The translations under genes were made by a program, and so were the position numbers. The notes beneath the pieces were generated by a model. That model had not been told where the DNA came from, did no database searches, and saw only the letters and a program-made list of their open reading frames with translations. Of a DNA stretch of 64,000 bases, positions 50,707 through 60,218 are shown in pieces. Source of the DNA: JADKFD01 sp050250665 (GTDB lineage Bacteria > Pseudomonadota > Gammaproteobacteria > Xanthomonadales > SZUA-5); assembly GCA_050250665.1 (NCBI GenBank), contig JBFWOF010000009.1, positions 68,491 through 132,490 on the forward strand. The letters are read 5' to 3'. Position 1 is the first letter of the stretch. Every line of letters begins with the position of its first letter.

Positions 50707-51599
50707 GCACCTACCCCCGAATAACGCTGGTCACCCCGTCCTACAACCAGGGCCAGTTTCTTGAGCAGACCATCGACTCGGTGCTGAGTCAGGGCTATCC
50801 CAATCTCGACTACATCGTGATCGACGGCGGCAGCACGGATGATTCTGTCGGTGTGATCCGCAAGCACGGGCGCCATCTGAGCTACTGGGTGAGTGAGCCG
50901 GACAGCGGTCAATCAGATGCCTTGATCAAGGGCTTCAGCCGCGGCACCGGTGAGTTGATCAACTGGATCAATTCGGATGATCTGCTGCAGCCGGGTGCTC
51001 TGCACGCGGTCGCGGAGAGCTGGTTGCAGACACCGAGCACCTTTGTGGTCGGCCAGGATCATCAGTTCAGCAGCGGGCCGGATCAGCCGGTGGGTCATTT
51101 CTTGCCGGCCGGCTATGCGCATCCGGATTGCCTGAAATTCTGGAGCGGGCGTTTTCGTTACCACCAGCCGCCGACTTTCATGAGTCGCGCCGCCTACGAT
51201 GCCGTGGGTGGCTTGCGGCCCGATCTGCACTACGTCATGGACTACGATCTGTATTGCCGCATGCTGGCCTTGCCAGGCGCCAGCGTGCGCTATCTGGATC
51301 GCGTGTTGAGCGCCTTTCGCCTGCATCCGGGCGCCAAGACGGCGCGCGCCAAAGCGGGGTTTCTGGCCGAGCTCCGGGAGGTCTCTCAAGCGTTGTGGCC
51401 GGCGGATTGGGATCATGAAGTGGAGTTGCAGGCCATGAATCGCTACAGCGCCGAGTGCGCCTTGTTTCAGGCGGCAGAGTCTTTCCGATCACGCGATCTG
51501 CGCTCCTGCAGTCGGGCGCTGGGTACGGCTGCACGACTGGCGCCGTGGCATGCCGCGCGCTTCGCCTTGAGCCGCTGGCGAGGTCAGGTTCATGGATGA
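50703..51599 (+). CDS. Glycosyltransferase family 2, paralogue of the gene at 47370
   Basis: A 298-residue GT2: ITLVTPSYNQGQFLEQTI, IVIDGGSTDDSVGVIRKHG, YWVSEPDSGQSDALIKGF and WINSDDLLQPGALHAV. ATGA overlap at the start and an 8-base overlap at the end tie it to its neighbours. Confidence 0.88.
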   Translation: MSTYPRITLVTPSYNQGQFLEQTIDSVLSQGYPNLDYIVIDGGSTDDSVGVIRKHGRHLSYWVSEPDSGQSDALIKGFSRGTGELINWINSDDLLQPGALHAVAESWLQTPSTFVVGQDHQFSSGPDQPVGHFLPAGYAHPDCLKFWSGRFRYHQPPTFMSRAAYDAVGGLRPDLHYVMDYDLYCRMLALPGASVRYLDRVLSAFRLHPGAKTARAKAGFLAELREVSQALWPADWDHEVELQAMNRYSAECALFQAAESFRSRDLRSCSRALGTAARLAPWHAARFALSRWRGQVHG

Positions 51600-52470
51600 G
51601 TTGGCCGTCAGCGTGGTGGTGCCCACCTATCAGCGCGAACAGGTGCTGATCGACACGGCCCGGTATCTGATGGCGGCGCTGGCCGATCAGGGCGAACTCA
51701 TTCTGGTGGATCAGACGCCGCAACATGAAGCCGAAGTGGCTGCGCAGCTGCAGGCCTGGCATGACTCGGGTGCGCTGCGCTGGCTGCGCCGGGTACAACC
51801 TTCGATACCGGCCGCCATGAATGCCGGACTGCTGGCTGCTCGCGGTGCCGTGGTGATCTACGTGGACGACGATGTGATTCCCGACGAAGGCTTCATCGAG
51901 GCCCACCTGGCTGCCCACCGGACGCATGCGAATGCGATCGTGGCTGGGCGGGTACTGCAGCCTTGGCATGTAGACGGTAGCGCGCCGCTGGAAGGGCTGG
52001 CAGGGTCGCAGGCGGGGCCGATTGCCGAGTTCATCGGTTGCAATTTTTCCTTTCCCCGAGCCTTGGGCATGTCCATCGGTGGCTTTGACGAGCAGTTTGT
52101 CAAGGTGGCCTATCGCTTCGAGGCCGAGTTCGGCCTGCGCGCACTCAGGTCGGGCGCGACCATTCAGTTCTGGCCCACAGCAAGCCTGACGCATTTGCGG
52201 GCCGGGGCTGGCGGCACGCGCAGCTATGGCGATCATTTGCGCACCCTGCGACCCGCACATTCGGTGGGTGAGTACTACTACCTCTTTGCTTCGCGGCCGT
52301 CCGGTTGGCTGGGCCAGGCTGGCCGTCGCTTGTTCAGAAGCGCGCTGACCCGCCATCACCTGCGTCACCCGTGGTGGATACCGGCGACCTGGATCTCTGA
52401 ATTGGCCGGATTGACCTGGGCACTGCGCTTGTGGGCGCAGGGGAGACGCTTGGTCAAGGAGCGCGCATGA
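51592..52470 (+). CDS. Glycosyltransferase family 2
   Basis: A 292-residue GT2: AVSVVVPTYQREQVLIDTA, LILVDQTPQHEAEV, VVIYVDDDVIPDEGFIEAH. The second half (SFPRALGMSIGGFDEQF, AEFGLRALRSGA) fits the acceptor side. It ends in an ATGA overlap with the next gene. Confidence 0.87.
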   Translation: MDELAVSVVVPTYQREQVLIDTARYLMAALADQGELILVDQTPQHEAEVAAQLQAWHDSGALRWLRRVQPSIPAAMNAGLLAARGAVVIYVDDDVIPDEGFIEAHLAAHRTHANAIVAGRVLQPWHVDGSAPLEGLAGSQAGPIAEFIGCNFSFPRALGMSIGGFDEQFVKVAYRFEAEFGLRALRSGATIQFWPTASLTHLRAGAGGTRSYGDHLRTLRPAHSVGEYYYLFASRPSGWLGQAGRRLFRSALTRHHLRHPWWIPATWISELAGLTWALRLWAQGRRLVKERA

Positions 52471-53933
52471 ACAGCGTCATTCTCGTATTTGGTCTTGCGG
52501 CTTTGCCCCTGGCGCTACTGGCAGCAAGCAATTGGCGCTATGCATTCCTGGCAGCAATCCTGGCCGGTTTTGCGCAGGATCCCATTCGTAAGGTGCTTGC
52601 TGGACAGCCGATCACCATGGTGGTCTTCTCCGCCTTTGTGCTGATGTTTGCGCTTGCCGGCGCCATCATGAAGCACGGCATGATTACGATGCGACCGATG
52701 GCTGGCAACAGCCCGCGTACTCATGCCTTACTTCGCCTGTTTGTCTTTTACGTGCTGATTCAGGCTGTATTGGCGCTGCTGCGCTTCCAGTCCGTAATGA
52801 TCCCGGCTATCGGATCCCTGGCCTATTTGCTACCAATACCGGCTCTTTGGATGGCCTACCAATTCGTTCGCAGTTCGGCTGACGTCGGACGATTTCTTCG
52901 TGTTTATGCGGCGATCGGTGTTTTCATGGCATTGAGCATCTTCCTGGGTAATGCCGGGTTCGGGTCGACCCTGCTTGAGCCCATCGGCGGGGACCGAATC
53001 ATCTTCGACCGGGTAGCCGGCATTGTCGAAACAAACTCCGGTTGGTTTCGTTCTGCCGAAGTTGCAGCGTGGCATTCCGGTGCCGTTGCCTGCATGGCGA
53101 TCGTGCTGTCGGTGGCTTTCGGTGGAGCATTGACTCGCCTGTTGACTCCCGGCGTGGTGCTGTTCTGCGTCTACGCTGCCGTATTGACCGGGCGTCGAAA
53201 GGTGCTGGCGGTAGCAATGCTTTTTTGCGCGATCTACTACCTGGGCAATTATTACTTCCAGAAACGGTCAAGTCGACGCGGCGGCGTGGTCATTGTGTTA
53301 ATGGTGTTTTTGATCCTTGCAGGCGCCTTGACGATGGCCCCTGAGGCGTCGACCTGGTCACCCTATCTGGCCCGGAGCAGCACGGTTTTCAGCGATTCTT
53401 GGGAGCGATTCTCGGGTTTGGGTCTGGGCTCGATCCGTGACGGTTTGGGAGCGGGCGGATTTTTTGGAATGGGGACGGGGGCTGGCGCCCAGGGTACGCA
53501 GGCTTTTGGTGCCGGTGGCGGGGTCGTTGTTGGTGGGGCATCGGAGGGCGGCTTGGGCAAGATCACAGCCGAACTGGGTCTGCCAGGCCTCCTGCTGGCC
53601 GTCGCTTCGGCTTGGCTGGTAGCGCGACAGGTTCGCCGTGCCATCGGTCTGGCCGCCGCGGCCGATCCTCGGCTGCTGAAGATGTGTCTGGGCTTGTTGG
53701 CCTTCGTCGCTGCCAACGTCCCCGTCTTCATCGGTGCCTCGCAGATCTACGGCGATCCCTTTGTACTCATCATGTTGGGCTCGATGCTGGGTTTCGTGCT
53801 TGCGGTGCCGCGTATTCTCCGCCTTCGGGAGATGCATGAACGGCAACTCGCGCAGGTCCGCAGCTTAAATGCTGGGGGGGTTGCCATGCATCAACCTGCG
53901 TATCCTTTGGATCGCCGGCCACCAGCTGTTTAG
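52467..53933 (+). CDS. Second O-antigen polymerase-like membrane protein (Wzy-like)
   Basis: A 488-residue protein with about eleven hydrophobic segments, starting MNSVILVFGLAALPLALLA. The large loop near residues 280-360 is glycine-rich (GAGGFFGMGTGAGAQGTQAF, GAGGGVVVGGASEGGLGKI) and is followed by ITAELGLPGLLLAV, the usual Wzy-type GE.G..G region. The unrelated ligase/polymerase at 29766 is the other such gene in the locus. Polymerase is more likely than ligase but this is open. Confidence 0.75.
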   Translation: MNSVILVFGLAALPLALLAASNWRYAFLAAILAGFAQDPIRKVLAGQPITMVVFSAFVLMFALAGAIMKHGMITMRPMAGNSPRTHALLRLFVFYVLIQAVLALLRFQSVMIPAIGSLAYLLPIPALWMAYQFVRSSADVGRFLRVYAAIGVFMALSIFLGNAGFGSTLLEPIGGDRIIFDRVAGIVETNSGWFRSAEVAAWHSGAVACMAIVLSVAFGGALTRLLTPGVVLFCVYAAVLTGRRKVLAVAMLFCAIYYLGNYYFQKRSSRRGGVVIVLMVFLILAGALTMAPEASTWSPYLARSSTVFSDSWERFSGLGLGSIRDGLGAGGFFGMGTGAGAQGTQAFGAGGGVVVGGASEGGLGKITAELGLPGLLLAVASAWLVARQVRRAIGLAAAADPRLLKMCLGLLAFVAANVPVFIGASQIYGDPFVLIMLGSMLGFVLAVPRILRLREMHERQLAQVRSLNAGGVAMHQPAYPLDRRPPAV

Positions 53934-53936
53934 CCT

Positions 53937-55088
53937 GTGCGCATTCTGCATGTCGTTCCCACCTACCTCCCAGCCACTCGCTACGGCGGACCGATTCAAT
54001 CGGTTCATGGTCTGTGCAAAGCTCTCGTGCAGCAAGGCCACGAGGTGCATGTCTACACCAGCAGCCTCGATGGGGCGGGGCGCCTGAATGTGCCCGAGAA
54101 CGAACCGGTCGATCTCGATGGGGTCAAGGTCTGGTACTTCCGTTGCCGCTGGATTGCTGTGTGCTGGCTGCCGCAGATGGCGTCTGCCTTGCGAAATTCG
54201 GTGGAAGCATTCGACGCTGTCCATTTGCACGCCGTTTTTCTTTGGCCAACTGCCAAGGCCGCTCAGCAGGCCCGACGTCGCGGGACACCATATGTACTGT
54301 CCCCGCGCGGCATGTTGGTCCCTGAACTGATCGCCAGCAAGAGTGCGTGGCGCAAACGTCTGTGGATTCGCTGGATCGAGCGCCGCAATCTGCGGGCTGC
54401 GGGCGCCATTCATCTGACCAGTTCTACCGAAGCGGCCGACTTGCGCCGATGCGGTTTGGATCTGGCCCCGATGGTCGAGATTCCCAACGGCGTGGATTGG
54501 CCGATCAGCGCGGTTCGCCGCCCACGGGCCGGTGAACTGCTTTTCCTGGGCAGATTATCGTGGAAGAAGAATCTGACCACGTTGGTAGAAGCTCTGAGGC
54601 TCATCCCCGATGCCAGACTCACGCTGGCCGGACCGGACGATGAAGGCCTCTGGCCTGCATTGCAGGCCCAGTCACGAACGAGCGGATGCGGTGATCGGCT
54701 GCGCTGGGTTGGGGCCGTAAACGACTCACAGAAAGCTGAGCTGTTCGCCCGAAGCTGCGCTCTGGTGCTGCCCTCGATCAACGAGAATTTCGGCAACGTT
54801 GTCGTTGAGGCCATGGCGCATGGCTTGGCGGTAGTCCTGACCCCCGGCGTCGGCGTACGCGGCGTGGTGGAGGCCTGCCGCGGTGGCCTTGTGGCTGGCG
54901 ACGCGACGGCATCCGGGATAGCCTCGGCGCTCAATAGCTTACTGGCCGATCCTGTGGCCGCCGAGGAGATGGGTCAGCGCGGCTCGCGCCACGTGCGGCT
55001 ACACCTGTCGTGGGAGCGTGTTGCAAAGGACATGGTTCGTGTTTACGAAAAGTGCATCGCGGAGTCCAAAGTGATGGCTGGTGCGTGA
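53937..55088 (+). CDS. Glycosyltransferase family 4
   Basis: A 383-residue GT-B transferase: RILHVVPTYLPATRYGGPIQ, VLSPRGMLVPE, LLFLGRLSWKKNLTTLVEAL and VLPSINENFGNVVVEAMA. GTG 53937 starts the conserved RILHVVPTYLPA only three bases after the preceding stop. Confidence 0.9.
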   Translation: MRILHVVPTYLPATRYGGPIQSVHGLCKALVQQGHEVHVYTSSLDGAGRLNVPENEPVDLDGVKVWYFRCRWIAVCWLPQMASALRNSVEAFDAVHLHAVFLWPTAKAAQQARRRGTPYVLSPRGMLVPELIASKSAWRKRLWIRWIERRNLRAAGAIHLTSSTEAADLRRCGLDLAPMVEIPNGVDWPISAVRRPRAGELLFLGRLSWKKNLTTLVEALRLIPDARLTLAGPDDEGLWPALQAQSRTSGCGDRLRWVGAVNDSQKAELFARSCALVLPSINENFGNVVVEAMAHGLAVVLTPGVGVRGVVEACRGGLVAGDATASGIASALNSLLADPVAAEEMGQRGSRHVRLHLSWERVAKDMVRVYEKCIAESKVMAGA

Positions 55089-55908
55089 GCGGCTTGTTTC
55101 GAGAGCAAGACCAGTGAACTCACTCAACTTGGTTACGCCCGTTGTCCTCACATTCAACGAGGCCTCCAACATCGAGCGGACACTGTCGGCCCTGCGGTGG
55201 GCCAATCGTGTGGTGGTTCTCGACAGCGACAGCAGCGACGAAACGCCCGCTATCGCACGAAAGTTCGCCAATGTGGACTTTTGCGAGCATCCCTATAAAT
55301 CACATGCCGACAAGTGCAATCACGCACTTGACCACCTGGTTGCCGATTGTCCCTGGGTGCTTTTCATGGACGCCGACTATGTGGTCACAGACGAATTGCG
55401 GCAGGAATTGGCGGAGCTTTCACCTACGGCGGATGTGTCTGGTTATTGGATCCCGTTTCGCTACTGTGTGGATGGCACCCCGCTGCGCGGGACGCTCTAT
55501 CCCCCTCGAATCTGCCTGTTTCGACCCGAAAAGGGCCGATTCGATCAGTTCGGACATACACAGTTGTTGCAACTGAAAGGCCTGATCGGTCACCTCCGAT
55601 CGCCCATGCTCCATGACGATCGCAAACCTTCCAGCGAATTCGCACAACGACAAAAGCGTTATGCGGAACTCGAAGCGACTTATCTGCTGTCACAGCCCTG
55701 GCGCAGTCTCAGTTGGCCGAAGCGACTTCGAAGACTGCTGGTCATTGCTCCTTGGGCCGCACCGGCATTCGCATTGTTGTACCGCGGAGTGATCCTGGAC
55801 GGATTGCCCGGTCTCAAATACGCATGGGAACGAGCGCAGGCAGAGTGGCTGATTGCCGGCGCGTTGTTCCGACAGATGTTGACCATCAGAACCAAGAGCG
55901 CTGAATGA
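55081..55908 (+). CDS. Glycosyltransferase family 2 (WaaE/KdtX-like)
   Basis: A 275-residue GT2 with TPVVLTFNEASNIERTLSAL, VVVLDSDSSDETPAIARKF, WVLFMDADYVVTDEL and PRICLFRPEKGRF. This follows the small LPS-core type of GT2 with a C-terminal YLLSQPWRS.. region and a membrane-proximal helix. GTG 55081 overlaps the previous gene by eight bases; GTG 55114 is an alternative. Confidence 0.85.
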   Translation: MRERLVSRARPVNSLNLVTPVVLTFNEASNIERTLSALRWANRVVVLDSDSSDETPAIARKFANVDFCEHPYKSHADKCNHALDHLVADCPWVLFMDADYVVTDELRQELAELSPTADVSGYWIPFRYCVDGTPLRGTLYPPRICLFRPEKGRFDQFGHTQLLQLKGLIGHLRSPMLHDDRKPSSEFAQRQKRYAELEATYLLSQPWRSLSWPKRLRRLLVIAPWAAPAFALLYRGVILDGLPGLKYAWERAQAEWLIAGALFRQMLTIRTKSAE

Positions 55909-57662
55909 TCATACTAGGACTTAACGCCTTCCACGCTGACTCTGCTGCGGCGCTGGTGATCGACGGCAGGCTGCAAGCAGCAGTTGAAGAGGAGCGCTTT
56001 CGGCGTATCAAACATTGGGCGGGCTTCCCCAGCCAGGCCATCGAGTGGTGCCTGGAAAGTGCCGGCGTGAAGCTGGCCGATGTCGACATCGTCGCGATGA
56101 ATACCGACCCCCGGGCCGGTCGTCTTGCGCGAGCCGCCTACGCAATTCGGCACATGCCCTCGCCGGCGATGGTGCTGGATCGATTGCGCGCCCGCAGGAA
56201 GCGCATGTCCATTGAGCAGCATCTGGCCGCGGCCTTTCCGGGGCAGGCGTTCAAGGCGCAGATTCGACCGATCGAGCATCATCTGGCGCATCTGGCATCG
56301 GCCTATTACCCGTCCGGTTTCAATCGTGCCGTGGCCTTGTCGGTGGATGGATTCGGCGATTTTGCCAGTGCCGCATGGGGAGTGGGTATTGGTGGTCGCA
56401 TCGCCGTCGACGGCAAAGTGGGATTCCCGCACTCGCTGGGGGTGTTCTACCAGGCGCTGACACAGTTTCTCGGCTTTCCCCACTATGGCGACGAATACAA
56501 GGTCATGGGTCTGGCACCTTACGGCAAGCCGCTGCACGTCGAGGCCCTGCGCAAGGTGGTGCAGCCGGCGAGTCGTGGCATCGGTTTTACCCTGGACACG
56601 CGCTACTTCCGGCACCATCGCGAACGCATTGCCTACGATTGGGAAGACGGTTCGCCCAGTTTTGACCGGCTGTATTCGCGCGAGCTGGAGGCACTACTCG
56701 GACCGGCGCGCGAACCCGCCGCGCCTTTGGAGCAACGCCACAAAGATCTGGCGCGCTCAGTGCAGGCGGTCTTTGAAGACTGCTATCTCAAGATGATCGA
56801 TGCATTGGCCGGTGAGTACGACACCGACGCATTGGTAGTGGCTGGCGGCTGCGCACAGAACTCCGTCGCGAACGGATTGATTGCGGCGCAAACACCGTTC
56901 AAGCGGGTCTATGTGGCTCCCGCCGGTTACGATGCCGGCGGCGCGGTGGGCGCCGCCTATGCAGCCGCAGCGAAGGTCGGCGAAGTGACTGTTGCCGAAC
57001 GATCGCCGTATCTGGGCCCGGAATACAGCGAAGCAGAAATCCGGACGGAACTTGCGACGAGCCAGCCGCAGATCGACGCCGCCGGATGCGCGGTCCGCCA
57101 CTTTGCGGACGATGAATCGATGATTGCCGATGCTGCAGATCGCATAGCGGCTGGGCAGGTGGTTGGCTGGTTTCAGGGTCGATTGGAGTGGGGCCCGCGC
57201 GCCCTGGGCAACCGATCCATCCTTGGCGACCCTCGCCGCGCCGACATGAAAGACATCATCAACAGCAAGATCAAGCGTCGCGAGTCCTTTCGACCCTTCG
57301 CGCCGTCGATCCTGCGTGAGCACGTGGCCGAGTGGTTCGCGCAGGACGGCGACGTGCCCTACATGGCCATGGTTTTTCCGATCCGTCCCGACAAGCGCGA
57401 GCTGATACCAGCGGTTACCCATGTCGATGGCACCGGGCGCTTGCAGACCGTCGATGCCGAAATGAACCCCTTGTACGCGGCTTTGATCAGGGCGGTGGCG
57501 GCACGCACTGGAGTCCCGATCGTGCTCAACACCTCGTTCAACGAGAACGAACCAGTAGTGTGTCGGCCCGTAGAGGCATTGCAATGCATGCTGCGCACGG
57601 AAATGGACGTGGTTTACCTGGGTCGATTTGCGGTATCGCGTGATGCCGGGATGCCGAGTTGA
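55905..57662 (+). CDS. Carbamoyltransferase (NodU/CmcH family)
   Basis: A 585-residue protein: GLNAFHADSAAALVIDG at the N-terminus, the metal-binding EHHLAHLASAYYPSGF, VVAGGCAQNSVANGL, and the C-terminal carbamoyl-adenylate domain with QGRLEWGPRALGNRSIL and SFRPFAPSILREHVAEWF. Known: these enzymes transfer a carbamoyl group to a sugar hydroxyl, as on Nod factors. It is the last gene before the 123-bp repeat array and overlaps the upstream GT2 by four bases. Confidence 0.93.
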   Translation: MIILGLNAFHADSAAALVIDGRLQAAVEEERFRRIKHWAGFPSQAIEWCLESAGVKLADVDIVAMNTDPRAGRLARAAYAIRHMPSPAMVLDRLRARRKRMSIEQHLAAAFPGQAFKAQIRPIEHHLAHLASAYYPSGFNRAVALSVDGFGDFASAAWGVGIGGRIAVDGKVGFPHSLGVFYQALTQFLGFPHYGDEYKVMGLAPYGKPLHVEALRKVVQPASRGIGFTLDTRYFRHHRERIAYDWEDGSPSFDRLYSRELEALLGPAREPAAPLEQRHKDLARSVQAVFEDCYLKMIDALAGEYDTDALVVAGGCAQNSVANGLIAAQTPFKRVYVAPAGYDAGGAVGAAYAAAAKVGEVTVAERSPYLGPEYSEAEIRTELATSQPQIDAAGCAVRHFADDESMIADAADRIAAGQVVGWFQGRLEWGPRALGNRSILGDPRRADMKDIINSKIKRRESFRPFAPSILREHVAEWFAQDGDVPYMAMVFPIRPDKRELIPAVTHVDGTGRLQTVDAEMNPLYAALIRAVAARTGVPIVLNTSFNENEPVVCRPVEALQCMLRTEMDVVYLGRFAVSRDAGMPS

Positions 57663-57680
57663 TGCTCCGCGAAAAACAAG

Positions 57681-58266
57681 GCAGAAGCAGCGGAGCGAGC
57701 TCCGCTCTACCACAGCGCAGAGCATTGGTGTTCCCGGCTCCTGTAGTGCCGAGCTTGCTCGGCAGGCGCTTGCGGTGATTGTTGGCGGTCACAGGCAAGC
57801 TCAGCAGAAGCAGCGGAGCAAGCTCCGCTCTACCAAAGCGCAGAGCATTGGTGCTCCGGGCTCTTGTAGTGCCGAGCTTGCTCGGCAGGCGCTTGCCATA
57901 ATTGTTGGCGGTCACAGCAAAGCTCAGCAGAAGCAGCGGAGCAAGCTCCGCTCTACCAAAGCGCAGAGCATTTGTGCTCCGGGCTCTTGTAGTGCCGAGC
58001 TTGCTCGGCAGGCGCTTGCCATGATTATTGGCGGGCACAGCAAAGCTAAGCAGAAGCAGCGGAGCAAGCTCCGCTCTACCAGCGCGCAGTGCTTCGCTGT
58101 ACTGGGCTCCTGTAGTGCCGAGCTTGCTCGGCAGGCGCTTGCGGTGATTATTGGCGGGCACAGCAAAGCTAAGCAGAAGCAGCGGAGCAAGCTCCGCTCT
58201 ACCAGGGCGCAGTGCTTCGGTGTACTGGGCTCCTGTAGTGCCGAGCTTGCTCGGCAGGCGCTTGCG
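57681..58266. repeat. Tandem array of a 123-bp family-2 repeat, 4.8 copies
   Basis: Units start at 57681, 57804, 57927, 58050 and 58173, an exact 123-bp period. Each has AGCGGAGCAAGCTCCGCT and GCCGAGCTTGCTCGGC palindromes. Because 123 is a multiple of three, long open frames run through on both strands; these are artefacts. It splits the carbamoyltransferase and rfbF genes and is related to the arrays at 16028-16485 and 32663-32813, in the opposite orientation. Confidence 0.93.
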
Positions 58267-58337
58267 ACCCAAGCAACGAGTTCGCACGTGGTAAGTGGCG
58301 CACCTTTTGGCGTTACGACAAGACAGAGGACTCCTGG

Positions 58338-59114
58338 ATGAAGGTACTGATACTTGCCGGAGGATTCGGAACCCGGCTCAGCGAAGAGACCGACGTCAGA
58401 CCCAAGCCCATGGTCGAGATCGGCGGCCGACCCATCCTCTGGCACATCATGAAGTGCTATGCCCAACAGGGCTTCAGCGAGTTTGTCGTGTTGCTGGGCT
58501 ATCGCGGTTACTACATCAAGGAATACTTCGCCAATTACTTCCTGCATCAGAGCGATGTCACTTTCGATCTCGGAGCGAACCGCATGCACGTACACAACTC
58601 CAGCAGCGAAGACTGGAAGGTCACCTTGCTGGATACGGGTCGAGAAACGATGACCGGTGGTCGCGTGCGTAGGGCAGGATCGTTCATCGGTCGCGAGCGG
58701 TTTCTGCTGACATACGGCGATGGCCTCAGCGATGTCAATGTGAAGGACGTGATCCGCTTTCACGAGCAGAGTGGGGCAACGGCAACGCTGACAGCGGTAC
58801 AGCCGGAAGGTCGATTCGGCGCCTTGGTGCAATCGCCGGACGGCCACGTCTGCGAGTTCAAGGAAAAACCCGAGGGCGATGGATCCTGGATCAATGGCGG
58901 GTTCTTTGTCTGCGAGCCGACCGTGCTCGATTACATTCAGGGCGATGCCACCGTGTTCGAGCGCGAACCCATGGAAAACATGGCCGCAGAGGGGAAACTC
59001 GCCGCCTATCGGCATAGTGGATTCTGGAAATGCATGGACACGCTGCGCGACAAGATGCAGCTCAACGAACTTTGGGCGAACGGCAGCGCCCCTTGGAAAA
59101 TCTGGAAGGACTGA
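58338..59114 (+). CDS. rfbF: Glucose-1-phosphate cytidylyltransferase
   Basis: A 258-residue nucleotidyltransferase: MKVLILAGGFGTRLSEETDV, RPKPMVEIGGRPILWHIM, LTYGDGLSDVNVKDVI and EFKEKPEGDGSWINGGFF. It makes CDP-glucose from CTP and glucose 1-phosphate, the entry to CDP-deoxysugars. Length equals that of RfbF/AscA. ATG 58338 follows an AGAGGA element. rfbG follows without a gap. Confidence 0.96.
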   Translation: MKVLILAGGFGTRLSEETDVRPKPMVEIGGRPILWHIMKCYAQQGFSEFVVLLGYRGYYIKEYFANYFLHQSDVTFDLGANRMHVHNSSSEDWKVTLLDTGRETMTGGRVRRAGSFIGRERFLLTYGDGLSDVNVKDVIRFHEQSGATATLTAVQPEGRFGALVQSPDGHVCEFKEKPEGDGSWINGGFFVCEPTVLDYIQGDATVFEREPMENMAAEGKLAAYRHSGFWKCMDTLRDKMQLNELWANGSAPWKIWKD

Positions 59115-60218
59115 GTGAGCAATCTGAACATCTATCGCGGCAAGCGGGTACTCGTGACAGGCTGCACCGGATTCAAGGGAACGTGGCTGAGCTTGTGGTT
59201 GCACGAACTGGGAGCAGCGGTATCGGGTCTGGCGATAGGCATGCCGACTGCGCCGGCAATGTTTGATGTCATTGGTGCCAGAGAATTCGTGGACTACCGC
59301 GAAGGCGATGTTCGCGACTCCGTGTTTGTCAGCCGAACCATGGCCGAGATCAAGCCAGATGTCGTGTTTCACCTCGCTGCCCAGTCCATCGTGGCCACCA
59401 GCTACGCCGAGCCCGCGCTGACCTTCGATACCAATGTCATGGGCACGGCGCATGTACTGGACGCCTTGCGCTCGGCCGATCATCCCGTCAGTGCGGTCAT
59501 GATCACCAGCGATAAATGCTACGAGAACGTCGAGTGGCTCTACGGCTACCGCGAAATCGATACATTGGGAGGCAAGGACCCATACTCGGCTTCCAAGGCC
59601 GCGGCAGAAATGGCCGTCCGCGCCTGGCACCAGTCGTTTTTCTCTTCCGCGGATTCAGCAGTCAGATTGTGCTCGGTCCGCGCTGGCAACGTCATCGGTG
59701 GCGGCGACTGGGCGAGCGCCCGGATCGTCCCGGACTGCATGCGGGCCTGGTCAGAGGGAACCCCGGTCCGCGTACGCCGACCCCAATCGACGCGCCCTTG
59801 GCAACACGTACTGGAGCCACTGTCTGGCTACCTCACTGCTGGCGCAGCCTTGATGACCAGCAGCCGATGTTCCGGCGAGGCGTACAACTTTGGACCGCCA
59901 GCCGAAAACAATTTCTCGGTTCGCGAGTTGATTCGCGAGCTTGCGCCGCACTGGGGTTTTGCGGGCGAATCCGACTACGCGGTTTTCGACCAAGTCGATG
60001 GTTTCGCCGAGGCCGGCCTGCTCAAACTGAATTGCGACAAGGCACTCGCGCAGTTGTCCTGGCGCCCGACGCTCACCTTCGGAGAGACCGCAAGACTGAC
60101 TTCCGCGTGGTATGAGCGCCATTACCACGCCTCGGGAACCGACATGCGAAAACTCACATCGGAGCAGATCGCAGATTATCTTGCTTTGGCAACCTCCCGG
60201 AGTGCAGCTTGGCTGTGA
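59115..60218 (+). CDS. rfbG: CDP-glucose 4,6-dehydratase
   Basis: A 367-residue SDR: VLVTGCTGFKGTWLSLWL for NAD, ITSDKCYENVEWLYGYRE and the active site PYSASKAAAEMAVRAW, then RAGNVIGGGDWASARIVPD. It produces CDP-4-dehydro-6-deoxyglucose. GTG 59115 abuts the rfbF stop. The next gene starts inside its end (GTGA). Confidence 0.95.
   Translation: MSNLNIYRGKRVLVTGCTGFKGTWLSLWLHELGAAVSGLAIGMPTAPAMFDVIGAREFVDYREGDVRDSVFVSRTMAEIKPDVVFHLAAQSIVATSYAEPALTFDTNVMGTAHVLDALRSADHPVSAVMITSDKCYENVEWLYGYREIDTLGGKDPYSASKAAAEMAVRAWHQSFFSSADSAVRLCSVRAGNVIGGGDWASARIVPDCMRAWSEGTPVRVRRPQSTRPWQHVLEPLSGYLTAGAALMTSSRCSGEAYNFGPPAENNFSVRELIRELAPHWGFAGESDYAVFDQVDGFAEAGLLKLNCDKALAQLSWRPTLTFGETARLTSAWYERHYHASGTDMRKLTSEQIADYLALATSRSAAWL

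Noticed and set aside
57538..58341. Long repeat-protein-like frames on both strands across the 123-bp array
   Set aside because: They exist only because the repeat period is a multiple of three; the sequence is a palindromic intergenic repeat also found in other frames elsewhere.
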